A stretch of DNA of 64,000 nucleotides from Mycobacterium sherrisii (GTDB taxonomy: Bacteria > Actinomycetota > Actinomycetes > Mycobacteriales > Mycobacteriaceae), in contig NZ_LQPT01000092.1 in assembly GCF_002102355.1 (NCBI RefSeq), positions 1-64,000 of the forward strand, read 5' to 3'. The translations under genes were made by a program, and so were the position numbers. The notes under the pieces were generated by a model. That model made no database searches and had not been told where the DNA came from. It was given only the letters and a program-made list of their open reading frames with translations. This document shows positions 50,662 through 58,383 of the stretch, piece by piece. How positions within the stretch are numbered: the first letter of the stretch is position 1; each line of letters begins with the position of its first letter.

Positions 50662-51399
50662 ATGTCTGCATCGGCTCCGACGGTCGAAGATCTGTGTGGG
50701 GTCTGGTCGCGCCGCTCGATCCGGTGGCCTAATGGGCGGTCGGACACCACCACGCGGGTGACCTGGATACAGGGTCGGCAATGGTTCGTCGACCTGCGCC
50801 GGCCCGCCGTGGATCCGGCGGTAAGCCCATCCCCCGGTGGCGAATGCGCGCCGCGGATGGACGCCTTTGCCGGCCGCCTTAGCCAAAATGACTCGGACAG
50901 AGCGCAATTCATGTGGGACCACACCATCGACTGGTCGCCGGACCCACGCCCCGATGTTGGGCGACTGAGGTGGGAAGGCGACGCTCTGGTCGAGGAGGGC
51001 GTTCTCGAGCCATACCGCGAGGTGTGGATTCGGACCGAACGCCACGAGCCGGAAGACTCGGCGACCGCATTGCTCCACGACGACACCGGACGGGTTGCCC
51101 TGCTGCTGCGGTCGGCCGGCGTCTTCGGATACGCGGTGAGTCGCGGTCCTGACGGGCAAGCCGGCCGAGGTCCCACGGACTGTGAGGTTGCGATCGGGAC
51201 GATCGATGACAAGGGCTGGTGGGTAAGCAGTTCCACCAGAAGCGATGCGGCTGAGTTCCCGATCGTGGTCAACGTGGGCACATCGCAGGCGCAGATGAGC
51301 GCGGACACTCCCATGGTCCCCCCCTGCCTTCTGACCGGGCGTTGGCAGATCGGCCAGCTGACCGGCGACCCGGCCCTGCTTCAGACGAGTGAGGTGTAA
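50662..51399 (+). CDS. Unknown protein, first gene behind the GlnR/AmtR promoter
   Basis: 245 aa, not assigned. Begins MSASAPTVEDLCGVWSRRSIRWPNGR and has a Trp/Asp-rich N-terminal half (VTWIQGRQWFVDLRRPA; FMWDHTIDWSPD), predicted mostly beta structure without signal or membrane segments, similar in style to lipocalin-like or HRI1-type proteins. AGGGGTGA is the ribosome-binding site, 5-12 bases before ATG. Next gene (2OG oxygenase) follows after 4 bp, so a shared task is likely, for example processing or binding of the same substrate. Confidence 0.75.
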   Translation: MSASAPTVEDLCGVWSRRSIRWPNGRSDTTTRVTWIQGRQWFVDLRRPAVDPAVSPSPGGECAPRMDAFAGRLSQNDSDRAQFMWDHTIDWSPDPRPDVGRLRWEGDALVEEGVLEPYREVWIRTERHEPEDSATALLHDDTGRVALLLRSAGVFGYAVSRGPDGQAGRGPTDCEVAIGTIDDKGWWVSSSTRSDAAEFPIVVNVGTSQAQMSADTPMVPPCLLTGRWQIGQLTGDPALLQTSEV

Positions 51400-51403
51400 C
51401 CCG

Positions 51404-52423
51404 ATGTCAGCTCCAACGTCGTTCGATGCGGTGCCCGAGATCGACATCTCCGGGTTGGCATCCGCGGATCCGTCGGTGAAAGCCGCAGTCGCGCAACAAC
51501 TCGGCGAGGCCGCCCACCGGGTGGGATTCATGTACGTCAGCGGCAGCGGCGTACCGGATGAGGTCTTTGACCGCATGCACGGCGCGTCGCAACGTTTCTT
51601 CGACCACTCCATGGACGCGAAAATGTCGGTCTACATCGGCAACTCGACCAACCACCGCGGCTACGTGCCGCAGGGCGGCGAGGTGTTCGCCGGCGGAACC
51701 GCCGACAAGAAGGAAGCCTACGATTGCGCGCGTCACCGCCCCGACCGCGCCGGCAGCACCGCCCTGAGCGGCCCCAATCAGTGGCCCGCTCTTCCGGGTT
51801 TTGCCGAGGCCGTCACCGAATACTACGAGGCGGTGTTCGGGGCGGGCCGCGCGATCATGCGCGGGTTTGCGCTGTATTTGTCGGAACCCGAGGACTATTT
51901 CGATCGGTATTTGACCGATCCACCGAGCCAGCTGCGGTTGATCCATTATCCGGTCGACGAGACGGCCACCGACAGCCCGGGTATCGGCGCCCACACCGAC
52001 TACGAGTGCATCACCCTGTTGAAGGCGACCCAGCCGGGACTCGAGGTGCTCAACGGCGCCGGGCAGTGGATCGACGTGCCCCCCCGGCCGGGATGTTTCG
52101 TGGTCAACATCGGCGACATGCTAGAACTCTGGACTAACGGCCTGTTCGTCGCCACCACGCACCGGGTGCGCAAGGTGGTCAGCGAAAGATACTCCTACCC
52201 ACTGTTTTTCAACGTCGACTACGACACGCTCGTCGAGCCGATGCCCAAACTCTGCGCCCCCGGCCAGCCGACCCGCGGCCGGCTCAAAGCCGGCGACCAC
52301 CTGTTCGCGCAGACCGCGCAGAGTTTCGTCTACCTACGAGACCGCATCGAAGCGGGCGAGCTTGCCCTGCCGGCCGGCTCGCTGGCCTTGTCGTCATTCG
52401 GCCATCCCACTCCACAATCTTGA
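51404..52423 (+). CDS. 2-oxoglutarate/Fe(II)-dependent oxygenase, isopenicillin N synthase-like
   Basis: 339-aa double-stranded beta-helix oxygenase. Iron ligands are His and Asp in GAHTDYECITLL and a distal His in ATTHRVRKV, and Arg-x-Ser in SERYSYPLFFN binds 2-oxoglutarate. The N-terminal DIOX_N-type region (EIDISGLASADPSVKAAVAQQL) is complete. Relatives hydroxylate amino acids, including arginine- and homoarginine-type substrates that release guanidine. Start at 51404 follows GAGGTG, 4 bp after the preceding gene. Substrate not known. Confidence 0.85.
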   Translation: MSAPTSFDAVPEIDISGLASADPSVKAAVAQQLGEAAHRVGFMYVSGSGVPDEVFDRMHGASQRFFDHSMDAKMSVYIGNSTNHRGYVPQGGEVFAGGTADKKEAYDCARHRPDRAGSTALSGPNQWPALPGFAEAVTEYYEAVFGAGRAIMRGFALYLSEPEDYFDRYLTDPPSQLRLIHYPVDETATDSPGIGAHTDYECITLLKATQPGLEVLNGAGQWIDVPPRPGCFVVNIGDMLELWTNGLFVATTHRVRKVVSERYSYPLFFNVDYDTLVEPMPKLCAPGQPTRGRLKAGDHLFAQTAQSFVYLRDRIEAGELALPAGSLALSSFGHPTPQS

Positions 52424-52445
52424 CGGCCAGTCGTGAAGGGAAAAG

Positions 52446-54005
52446 ATGATGGAACACAACGTCATTGAACAAGAACAAGAGGACGTCAGCGAGAGTCGCG
52501 CGCTGGCCTCCTTCGGCTACCAACAGCAGCTCCACCGGAAGATGGGAAGATTCGCGTCCTTTGCGGCGGGCTTCTCTTTCATCTCTGTGCTGACCGCCGT
52601 GTTCCAGCTGGCCGGGCTGGGCTTCAGTTTCGGCGGGCCCGCCTACGTGTGGACATGGCCGGTGGTGCTCGGCGGACAGCTGCTGGTCGCGCTGTGCTTC
52701 GCCGAACTCGCGGCCCGATACCCGCTTTCGGGCGCGATCTATCAGTGGGCTAGCCGGCTGGCCAACCCCGTCTTCGGCTGGTTTGCCGGGTGGATCATGA
52801 TCATCGGCCAAATCGTCGTCATGACCAGCGCCGCCGTCGCTCTGCAAGTGGTGTTGCCCGAGATCTGGTCCGGCTTCCAGCTGGTGGGCGGCGACCCGTC
52901 ACCCACATCCAGCTCCGGTGCCCATAACGCAATCCTGTTGGCGGGCATATTGATGACGCTGACCACCATCGTCAACGTCATCGGCATCAAGCTGATGTAC
53001 ATCATCAACAACTGCGGCGTCGTATCGGAGATAACCGGTGCCGTTGCCATCATCATCCTGCTGCTCGTGCACAGCCGCCGCTCGGGCGAGGTGTTGGCGA
53101 GCACCGGCACCATCGGCCATGCCGGATACTTCGGCGCCTTGCTGTGCGCCTCGTTCACCGCGGCGTACGTGCTGGTGGGCTTCGACAGCGCGAGCGAGAT
53201 GTCCGAAGAGACCCATAACGCGCGAAGAATTGCGCCGCGCACCACATTACGCGCGTTGTCGGCGGCCGGCGCCCTGGGCTTCGGAATCATCGTCGTGACC
53301 GTGCTGGCCGCGCCCAGTCTCAGCGACGGTCGGCTCGCCGACGAAGGACCCGCATACGTGGTGGCGACCGTATTGTCCGGAGCGACCGGCAAGATCCTGC
53401 TGATCATGGTGGCGATTGCGATTTGTGTTGCGACATTGGCGATTCAGACGGCCGGCTCCCGCATGCTGTTCTCGATGGCCCGCGACCGCCGCACCCTGTT
53501 TCACGCCGCGCTGTCCCGCGTACCCCGTCGGACCGGGACCCCCGCGGCCGCGGCCATCGCGATCGGGCTCGGCGCCATCGCGGTGCTGCTGCTCAACCTC
53601 GGGCCGCAAGCGGCCTTCGTGGCAATGGAATCCACGTGCATCATCATCATTTACCTGGCCTACCTCATGGTCACCGGCGCGATGCTGGTCAACCGGCTGC
53701 GTGGCGAGGCCGTGTTCGGTGCCGGCGCCGTCGATGATCACGGGCAACGTGCCTTCAGCATGGGGCGTGCCGGGTTGTGGGTCAACGTCTTGGCGGTGGG
53801 ATACGGGGCGGCGATGTTCATCAACCTGATCTGGCCGCGCCAAGCCATCTATGACCCCCAGGGCGGTCACTGGTACCTGCAATATTTCCCGTTGGTGTTC
53901 ACCGCCGGCACCCTCGTCGTCGGAGCTGTGCTTTACAGCGCGGTCCACCGCGGGCCGCAGCAGGTGCATGGCACGCAGTGGGCGATGGTCCCCGCCGCCG
54001 AGTGA
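52446..54005 (+). CDS. APC superfamily amino acid/amine permease
   Basis: 519 aa with about twelve hydrophobic segments. The pattern ASFAAGFSFISVLTAVFQL and AELAARYPLSGAIYQWASRL is that of the APC subfamily containing fungal GABA/choline carriers. The loop ASEMSEETHNARRIAPRTT is typical as well. It probably brings the island's nitrogen compound (an amine, amino acid or guanidino compound) into the cell. 22 bp after the oxygenase gene, so transcribed with it. Confidence 0.88.
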   Translation: MMEHNVIEQEQEDVSESRALASFGYQQQLHRKMGRFASFAAGFSFISVLTAVFQLAGLGFSFGGPAYVWTWPVVLGGQLLVALCFAELAARYPLSGAIYQWASRLANPVFGWFAGWIMIIGQIVVMTSAAVALQVVLPEIWSGFQLVGGDPSPTSSSGAHNAILLAGILMTLTTIVNVIGIKLMYIINNCGVVSEITGAVAIIILLLVHSRRSGEVLASTGTIGHAGYFGALLCASFTAAYVLVGFDSASEMSEETHNARRIAPRTTLRALSAAGALGFGIIVVTVLAAPSLSDGRLADEGPAYVVATVLSGATGKILLIMVAIAICVATLAIQTAGSRMLFSMARDRRTLFHAALSRVPRRTGTPAAAAIAIGLGAIAVLLLNLGPQAAFVAMESTCIIIIYLAYLMVTGAMLVNRLRGEAVFGAGAVDDHGQRAFSMGRAGLWVNVLAVGYGAAMFINLIWPRQAIYDPQGGHWYLQYFPLVFTAGTLVVGAVLYSAVHRGPQQVHGTQWAMVPAAE

Positions 54006-54145
54006 CCCCGGGCCGCCCTGACGGCTCGGGCGGCCCGGGTCGGCGCGGCCCCGACACCCGAAGCCTGGTGTAACCTCACGGCTGAATCGTTTCGGCAGTC
54101 CCTCCTGAGGCGGGGTGTGGTGGGTCTTCTCATCGCGGGCAGTGC

Positions 54146-55147
54146 ATGGCCCGGATAGCCGATCGCAGCAGGGTGACCATCAAGGACGTGGCGCGGGCCG
54201 CCAACGTCTCGGTCACAACGGTTTCCGATGCGCTCTCCGGAAATGGCCGGTTGACGGCCAAGACCCGCAGCCGGGTGCGCGCAGTGGCCGACAAGCTGGG
54301 TTACCGGCCCAGTGCCGCCGCGCGCAGCCTGGTCGGTGCACGCACCGGGCTGCTGGTCTTGTCGGTCGGCGCACCGGCAGCCGAGGCCGCCTCGTTGTGG
54401 AGTATCGACTTCTTCGTCAACCTGATGACCGCCGCGGCCATTCGGTCGTCGACGCACGGGTTTGCGCTGGCGCTGTCACCAGAATCGTTGTCGCCCAACC
54501 TTTCTTACGATGGCGCGATCATCGTCGATCCCACCGCCGACGACGAGAGTCTGCTGGTGCGGGCGACCCGCGCCGGCGTCCCGGTGGTCACCGTGGGCCG
54601 GACGATGGCAGACCATCCCTGGGTCGACAACGACTACCCCACCGTCATCCCCGCGGTCCTGGACCACCTTCGCTCGTCCGGAGCGCGCAGACCCGCACTG
54701 CTGGCCGGCGATCCGACAGCATCCTACGTACGTGACGCCGTTGAGCACTACACCCGGTGGTGCCGGGTGCATCGCTGTGCCAGCCGGATCTCCTACGTCG
54801 ACGGCGGCAGCACCGAGGAGTCCGGACGTGCTGCGGCGAAGCGGCTGCTGTCGGGTCGCGGCCGATCCGACGCCGTGCTGGCCACGCTGGATCGGCTCGC
54901 GCTGGGCGTCACCGCGGCGGCCGGCGAACTCGGCTTGTCGATACCTGACGACGTTCTGGTGGCCGCGCTGGGCGACAGCACCATGATCCAGCACTTGCCG
55001 GTGCCGATCACCGCTGTTGACCTGATGCCCGCCGAAATGGGTGCGGTGGCAATAGATTCGCTGGTGGCACGGATCAACGGCGGCGACGTGGCACTGCAAA
55101 CCATTGTGCCGGGGCGTGTGCTGCCGCGGGCAAGCTCGCAGCGCTAG
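54146..55147 (+). CDS. LacI family transcriptional regulator
   Basis: 333 aa. N-terminal LacI helix-turn-helix (VTIKDVARAANVSVTTVSDALSGNGRLTAKTRSRVRAVADKLGYRPSAAARSL, read as successive blocks) and a periplasmic-binding-protein-like effector domain (DGAIIVDPTADDES, IPDDVLVAALGDS). Effector unknown; likely a local regulator of the island. 140 bp after the permease; it converges with the nitrilase gene, overlapping by 4 bp. Confidence 0.88.
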   Translation: MARIADRSRVTIKDVARAANVSVTTVSDALSGNGRLTAKTRSRVRAVADKLGYRPSAAARSLVGARTGLLVLSVGAPAAEAASLWSIDFFVNLMTAAAIRSSTHGFALALSPESLSPNLSYDGAIIVDPTADDESLLVRATRAGVPVVTVGRTMADHPWVDNDYPTVIPAVLDHLRSSGARRPALLAGDPTASYVRDAVEHYTRWCRVHRCASRISYVDGGSTEESGRAAAKRLLSGRGRSDAVLATLDRLALGVTAAAGELGLSIPDDVLVAALGDSTMIQHLPVPITAVDLMPAEMGAVAIDSLVARINGGDVALQTIVPGRVLPRASSQR

Positions 55148-55956
55148 GACGGTCGGTTATGGGACCGGTACAGCGCCGGTCGGAGCTGGCGCAGGTAGTC
55201 GACCTCGGCGGGCGGGTCGCGGCGCAGGGTCACGTCGACGACGCGAACCCGCCGCCCACAGCCCAGATCGGCCACGACACGACCGTTCGGGTCGACGACT
55301 CGTGACCCACCGGCGAAGTCGAAACCCGACTCGCTGCCAATGCGGTTCACATAGACCAGCGGAGTGCGATTGTCGAGGGCACGTGCGCGCGACGCCACCA
55401 AATGATCCTCGTGGAACGCCGCCATGTTCGCCGCAATCACGATGAACACGTCGGGGCGTTGAAAGGCAAGGGTACGAGCCACTTCGGCGAACTCCATGTC
55501 GAAGCAGATCATCGGGGCCAGCCGTGCCGACGCCACGTCTACGCACGCCAGCTCCGCACCCGCATCGAAGGCGCCCGACTCGACACCGAAAAGGTGGGTC
55601 TTTCGATAGTTTCCCGCGATCTCTCCCCCGGCGCCGACGACCAACATCGAGTTGTAGACCCGTCCGCCGGCGTCCCGCTCGAGATAACCTCCGACGAACA
55701 CGGTTTCGGATTCCGCGCATGCTTGGCGGATTGCCGATACCGACGTCGAGTCGGTGCCCAGCGCCAACTCCGCGAGACGATCGGTTTGATACCCCGTGAC
55801 GAACAATTCGGGGAATACGGCAATGTCGCTGTCCGGATTCTTGCTGAGCAGGGCCCGAATCCGCCGAACATTTGCGTCGATGTCACGCGCGGCCGGGCTT
55901 TCCTGTACCAGCAGGAAGCGCAGCCGGCCTGAGCCGTCGCGGCCGGTCCGCGTCAC
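55144..55956 (-). CDS. Carbon-nitrogen hydrolase (nitrilase superfamily)
   Basis: 270 aa with the Glu-Lys-Cys triad in place: FPELFVTGYQ, GNYRKTHLFG and MICFDMEFAEVAR. No signal or glutaminase partner domain. Hydrolyses an amide, carbamoyl or nitrile bond in a small molecule. GTG start overlaps the M24 stop by 4 bp, so both form an operon. A role in releasing ammonia from an island intermediate is an inference. Confidence 0.87.
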   Translation of the reverse strand: MTRTGRDGSGRLRFLLVQESPAARDIDANVRRIRALLSKNPDSDIAVFPELFVTGYQTDRLAELALGTDSTSVSAIRQACAESETVFVGGYLERDAGGRVYNSMLVVGAGGEIAGNYRKTHLFGVESGAFDAGAELACVDVASARLAPMICFDMEFAEVARTLAFQRPDVFIVIAANMAAFHEDHLVASRARALDNRTPLVYVNRIGSESGFDFAGGSRVVDPNGRVVADLGCGRRVRVVDVTLRRDPPAEVDYLRQLRPALYRSHNRPS

Positions 55957-57119
55957 AGGCCGTCAAGACCGTAGCCTGCCGGCGAAAGCCTGCGCAGGCC
56001 GTCGCGCTCGACGACGTAGTTATCTTCGAGCTTGAGCAGGATGTAGCGTCCGTCGACTTCCAGGCCCGTCTCCGGCTCCAGGGCGATAACGCTGTTCTCG
56101 ACCAGCACTTGATCGCGATCGGTCAGCGATCCGCGGTACACCGTAGGCAATTCACAGGCGCGCAGCCCCACCCCGTGCCCGATCGCATACGGAGTGGTGG
56201 GCAAGCCCTCGGAGCGCAGGTACTTGTTCACCGCCTCGTCGATTTGCGACACGCGCACACCGGGTTTGGCGGACTCGGCGACGACTTCGTGCGCCTTGAG
56301 TAGCTTGGCGTAAGCCGTTTTGATCTCGGCGCGCGTGTCGCCGCCCACGAAGCCGGTCCGCGCGATGTCCGAGGCGTAGCCGCACCGGCCGTACAGGCCG
56401 ATGTCGAAGAAGTACGGATCGCCTTCGGCGAGCACGGTGCCCTCGGCGAACCACCCGCCGTCGCCACGGCCATGGTTACACAACGAATGACTCAAAAACT
56501 CCGGCCCGCTGGCTTGCAGGGTCGCCATGATCGCCGCCAGCACGTCGTGGTCGGTCATCCCGGCCTCGGCAGCCTTGAATCCGGCTTCTGCGCCCAGCGA
56601 ATTGACGATGCTGGCATCCTCGAGCAGCCGGATCTCCTCCGGGGTTTTGCGGATGCGGATGTCGTAGAGCTCGCGACCGATCGGGACGAAGTCCGCCGCG
56701 GGAAGAGCGCCTTTGAGGCGCTGCAGCACGGCCGGATCGATCAATTCGATCCCCACCTTTGTGGCTCCCGTCAACGCGCCGGTCAAACCCGCAGTCCACG
56801 TCTCGGGATGCCCGACCATCGGCGACCACGAGGGCATCGGATGGATCTTGCTGATCCAGGGCAGGTCTGCGACGGGCGCGGCGTGCGTCTCGTCGATCCA
56901 CGGTGCAAAGATCTCGGTCCGGCCGTCGCGATCGACGACGGCGGCGAACCAGTCGAACGCCTCGGCGATGATCTGCGTGCGGTAATCCGTCGCGTAGCGG
57001 ATGTGATCGAACCCCGTCAGCAGCAGGTGTGATAGCCCGTGTCGGCGCATCAGATCGGCGACCGCTTCGCGGCGATCGCTGCGCAACCGATCGATGTCGA
57101 CGGTAGACCAGTCGTACAT
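55953..57119 (-). CDS. M24 family metallohydrolase (Xaa-Pro peptidase/creatinase-like fold)
   Basis: 388 aa pita-bread enzyme. An N-terminal creatinase-type domain (about 1-140) precedes the M24 domain (about 150-385). All five metal ligands seem present: Asp in FFDIGLYG, Asp in ASDIARTG, His in IGHGVGLRA, Glu in IALEPETGL and Glu in LKLEDNYVV. Creatinase itself lacks this metal set, so a metal-dependent dipeptidase or hydrolase is more likely than creatinase. AGAGGACATC precedes the ATG at 57119. Paired with the nitrilase. Confidence 0.83.
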   Translation of the reverse strand: MYDWSTVDIDRLRSDRREAVADLMRRHGLSHLLLTGFDHIRYATDYRTQIIAEAFDWFAAVVDRDGRTEIFAPWIDETHAAPVADLPWISKIHPMPSWSPMVGHPETWTAGLTGALTGATKVGIELIDPAVLQRLKGALPAADFVPIGRELYDIRIRKTPEEIRLLEDASIVNSLGAEAGFKAAEAGMTDHDVLAAIMATLQASGPEFLSHSLCNHGRGDGGWFAEGTVLAEGDPYFFDIGLYGRCGYASDIARTGFVGGDTRAEIKTAYAKLLKAHEVVAESAKPGVRVSQIDEAVNKYLRSEGLPTTPYAIGHGVGLRACELPTVYRGSLTDRDQVLVENSVIALEPETGLEVDGRYILLKLEDNYVVERDGLRRLSPAGYGLDGL

Positions 57120-57403
57120 GGTGATGTCCTCTCGGTGCGACCGCGGATCGCGGGAACAATTGCGATTGAACAAGACTCGGCACAGATAGCGAGCTCGACG
57201 CCATACTTGCAGAAACGTTCCGGCATGTCTACCGCGGCACCGCTGGTGGCGGTGCCCGTGCGGGCAAATCTGCGAAATGTATTGGTATTCCCCCGGTCAC
57301 GCCGCACTCGGCATCCGCTGGGGGTCTTCGGTTACATCGCGGACACTTCTCGGAAATGGCGTCGACACGAAAGCCGCCTAGCGTCCACCTCAGATCCCCG
57401 ACG
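57120..57403. other. Divergent promoter region before the riboswitch
   Basis: Nearly 290 bp between the M24 gene (minus) and the ykkC-type RNA (plus); it must carry both promoters. No coding frame is convincing. One GAAAC occurs near 57208 but without a correctly spaced partner, so no GlnR box is called. Confidence 0.5.
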
Positions 57404-57533
57404 GGGGTCCGCGCCTAGGGTTCCGCTCGCGAGAGGCCTGGACCGAGGGGGGCACCCGCACACGCTCGTGCGGTACACCAGGGGACAAAAGCCCGGAAGG
57501 ATCACGGAGCCTGCGCTCCGAATTATCGGAGGG
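57404..57533 (+). ncRNA. ykkC-class riboswitch (guanidine-I type) with RBS-sequestering platform
   Basis: The conserved ykkC landmarks appear in order: CCTAGGGTTCCG (57414-57425), GGACCGAG (57440-57447), GGTACACCAGGGGACAAAAG (57472-57491) and GCCCGGAAGGAT (57491-57502), with a variable hairpin between (CCCGCA...TGCGG, 57455-57473). After the aptamer, 57505-57510/57515-57520 can pair (CGGAGC/GCTCCG), or 57516-57520 can pair with 57527-57531, covering the CGGAGGG ribosome-binding site at 57527-57533. These two hairpins are mutually exclusive, as expected for translational control. Guanidine is the best guess for the ligand because the aptamer lacks obvious subtype-2 additions. Confidence 0.85.
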
Positions 57534-57538
57534 CACCA

Positions 57539-57589
57539 GTGCCTCTGGTAACACCCGGTAGCTGGTACCCCGGCCGGTCTGCGGTCTGA
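57539..57589 (+). CDS. Leader mini-ORF coupled to the creatininase-like gene (16 aa)
   Basis: GTG-started frame of 16 codons (MPLVTPGSWYPGRSAV) placed 5 bp after the CGGAGGG ribosome-binding site that the riboswitch can hide. Its TGA overlaps the ATG of the amidohydrolase gene as TGATG, so termination-reinitiation could pass the riboswitch decision to the downstream gene. The amidohydrolase ATG itself has no good ribosome-binding site of its own. Confidence 0.55.
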   Translation: MPLVTPGSWYPGRSAV

Positions 57590-58383
57590 TGAGATGGGGC
57601 GAATGTACGTCGACGCGGATCGGACGGCTCGAGCTGGACGGCCGCGTCGGTCTCGTGCCGGTGGGCGCGACCGAACAGCACGGGCCGCACCTGCCGACCG
57701 ACACCGACACCCGGATCGCGCAGGCGATATGCGATGCTGCCGCCGCCAGCTGTGCTGCCACCATCGTGTTGCCGCCGGTAAGCATCGGCTGCAGCCTGGG
57801 TCACGGCACGGCGTTCCCCGGCACGCTGTCGCTGTTTCCGGAGGAGCTGGCCAGGTTACTGATCCGGATCGCCGAGTGGTCGGCGCTGAGCGGTCTGCGG
57901 AAGCTGATCTTCGTCAACGCGCACATGGGAAACGTTGCGGCGCTTGGGATGGCAACCGACCGGCTGCGCTTTGTGCGGCCCGACCTGAGATCGACGTGGG
58001 TCGACTGGTGGGATGCCACCCCGGCGATCACCGCCGAGGTGATGGCCGATGGTGCGGACATCCACGCCAATCGTGCGGAGACCTCGCTGGCGTTGCACTT
58101 GTTCCCGGAGCTGGTCGACCGGCCGGCCATGCTCGATGCGGATGATCCAGACCGCACCGGCGCGTTGATCTTTCGTTACACCGCCGAGGTGCTGTCGGGC
58201 AACGGTGTTACCGGTGAGCCATCGCGAGCCACGGCGTCGCTGGGCAACAGCCTGTTCGACGCTGTCGTCGAGGTGGTCGTCCACAAGGTTCTGGCCGGAG
58301 TCTCCGAAGAGCCGCCGTTGCCACGGACACTGCATCCGCCGCGCGCACTTCGATTCGAGGAGGCAACCGATGGACACCGTTAA
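57589..58383 (+). CDS. Creatininase-family amidohydrolase
   Basis: 264 aa. Family metal-binding block VGATEQHGPHLPTDTDTRIA (Glu, His, Asp), PPVSIGCSLGH, FPGTLSLFPEEL, and NAHMGN in place of the usual NGHGGN. Hydrolyses cyclic or linear amides (creatinine and similar); MftE of mycofactocin synthesis shares the fold, but no other mft gene is present. First gene under the ykkC-type riboswitch. Its end overlaps the glutamate-amine ligase start by 14 bp. Confidence 0.85.
   Translation: MRWGECTSTRIGRLELDGRVGLVPVGATEQHGPHLPTDTDTRIAQAICDAAAASCAATIVLPPVSIGCSLGHGTAFPGTLSLFPEELARLLIRIAEWSALSGLRKLIFVNAHMGNVAALGMATDRLRFVRPDLRSTWVDWWDATPAITAEVMADGADIHANRAETSLALHLFPELVDRPAMLDADDPDRTGALIFRYTAEVLSGNGVTGEPSRATASLGNSLFDAVVEVVVHKVLAGVSEEPPLPRTLHPPRALRFEEATDGHR

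Noticed and set aside
55953-57119. Creatinase
   Set aside because: The metal-binding pentad typical of M24 metallohydrolases is intact, whereas creatinase has lost it.
57589-58383. MftE of mycofactocin biosynthesis
   Set aside because: Same fold, but none of mftA, mftB, mftC, mftD or mftF is present, and the riboswitch/amine-ligase context points elsewhere.
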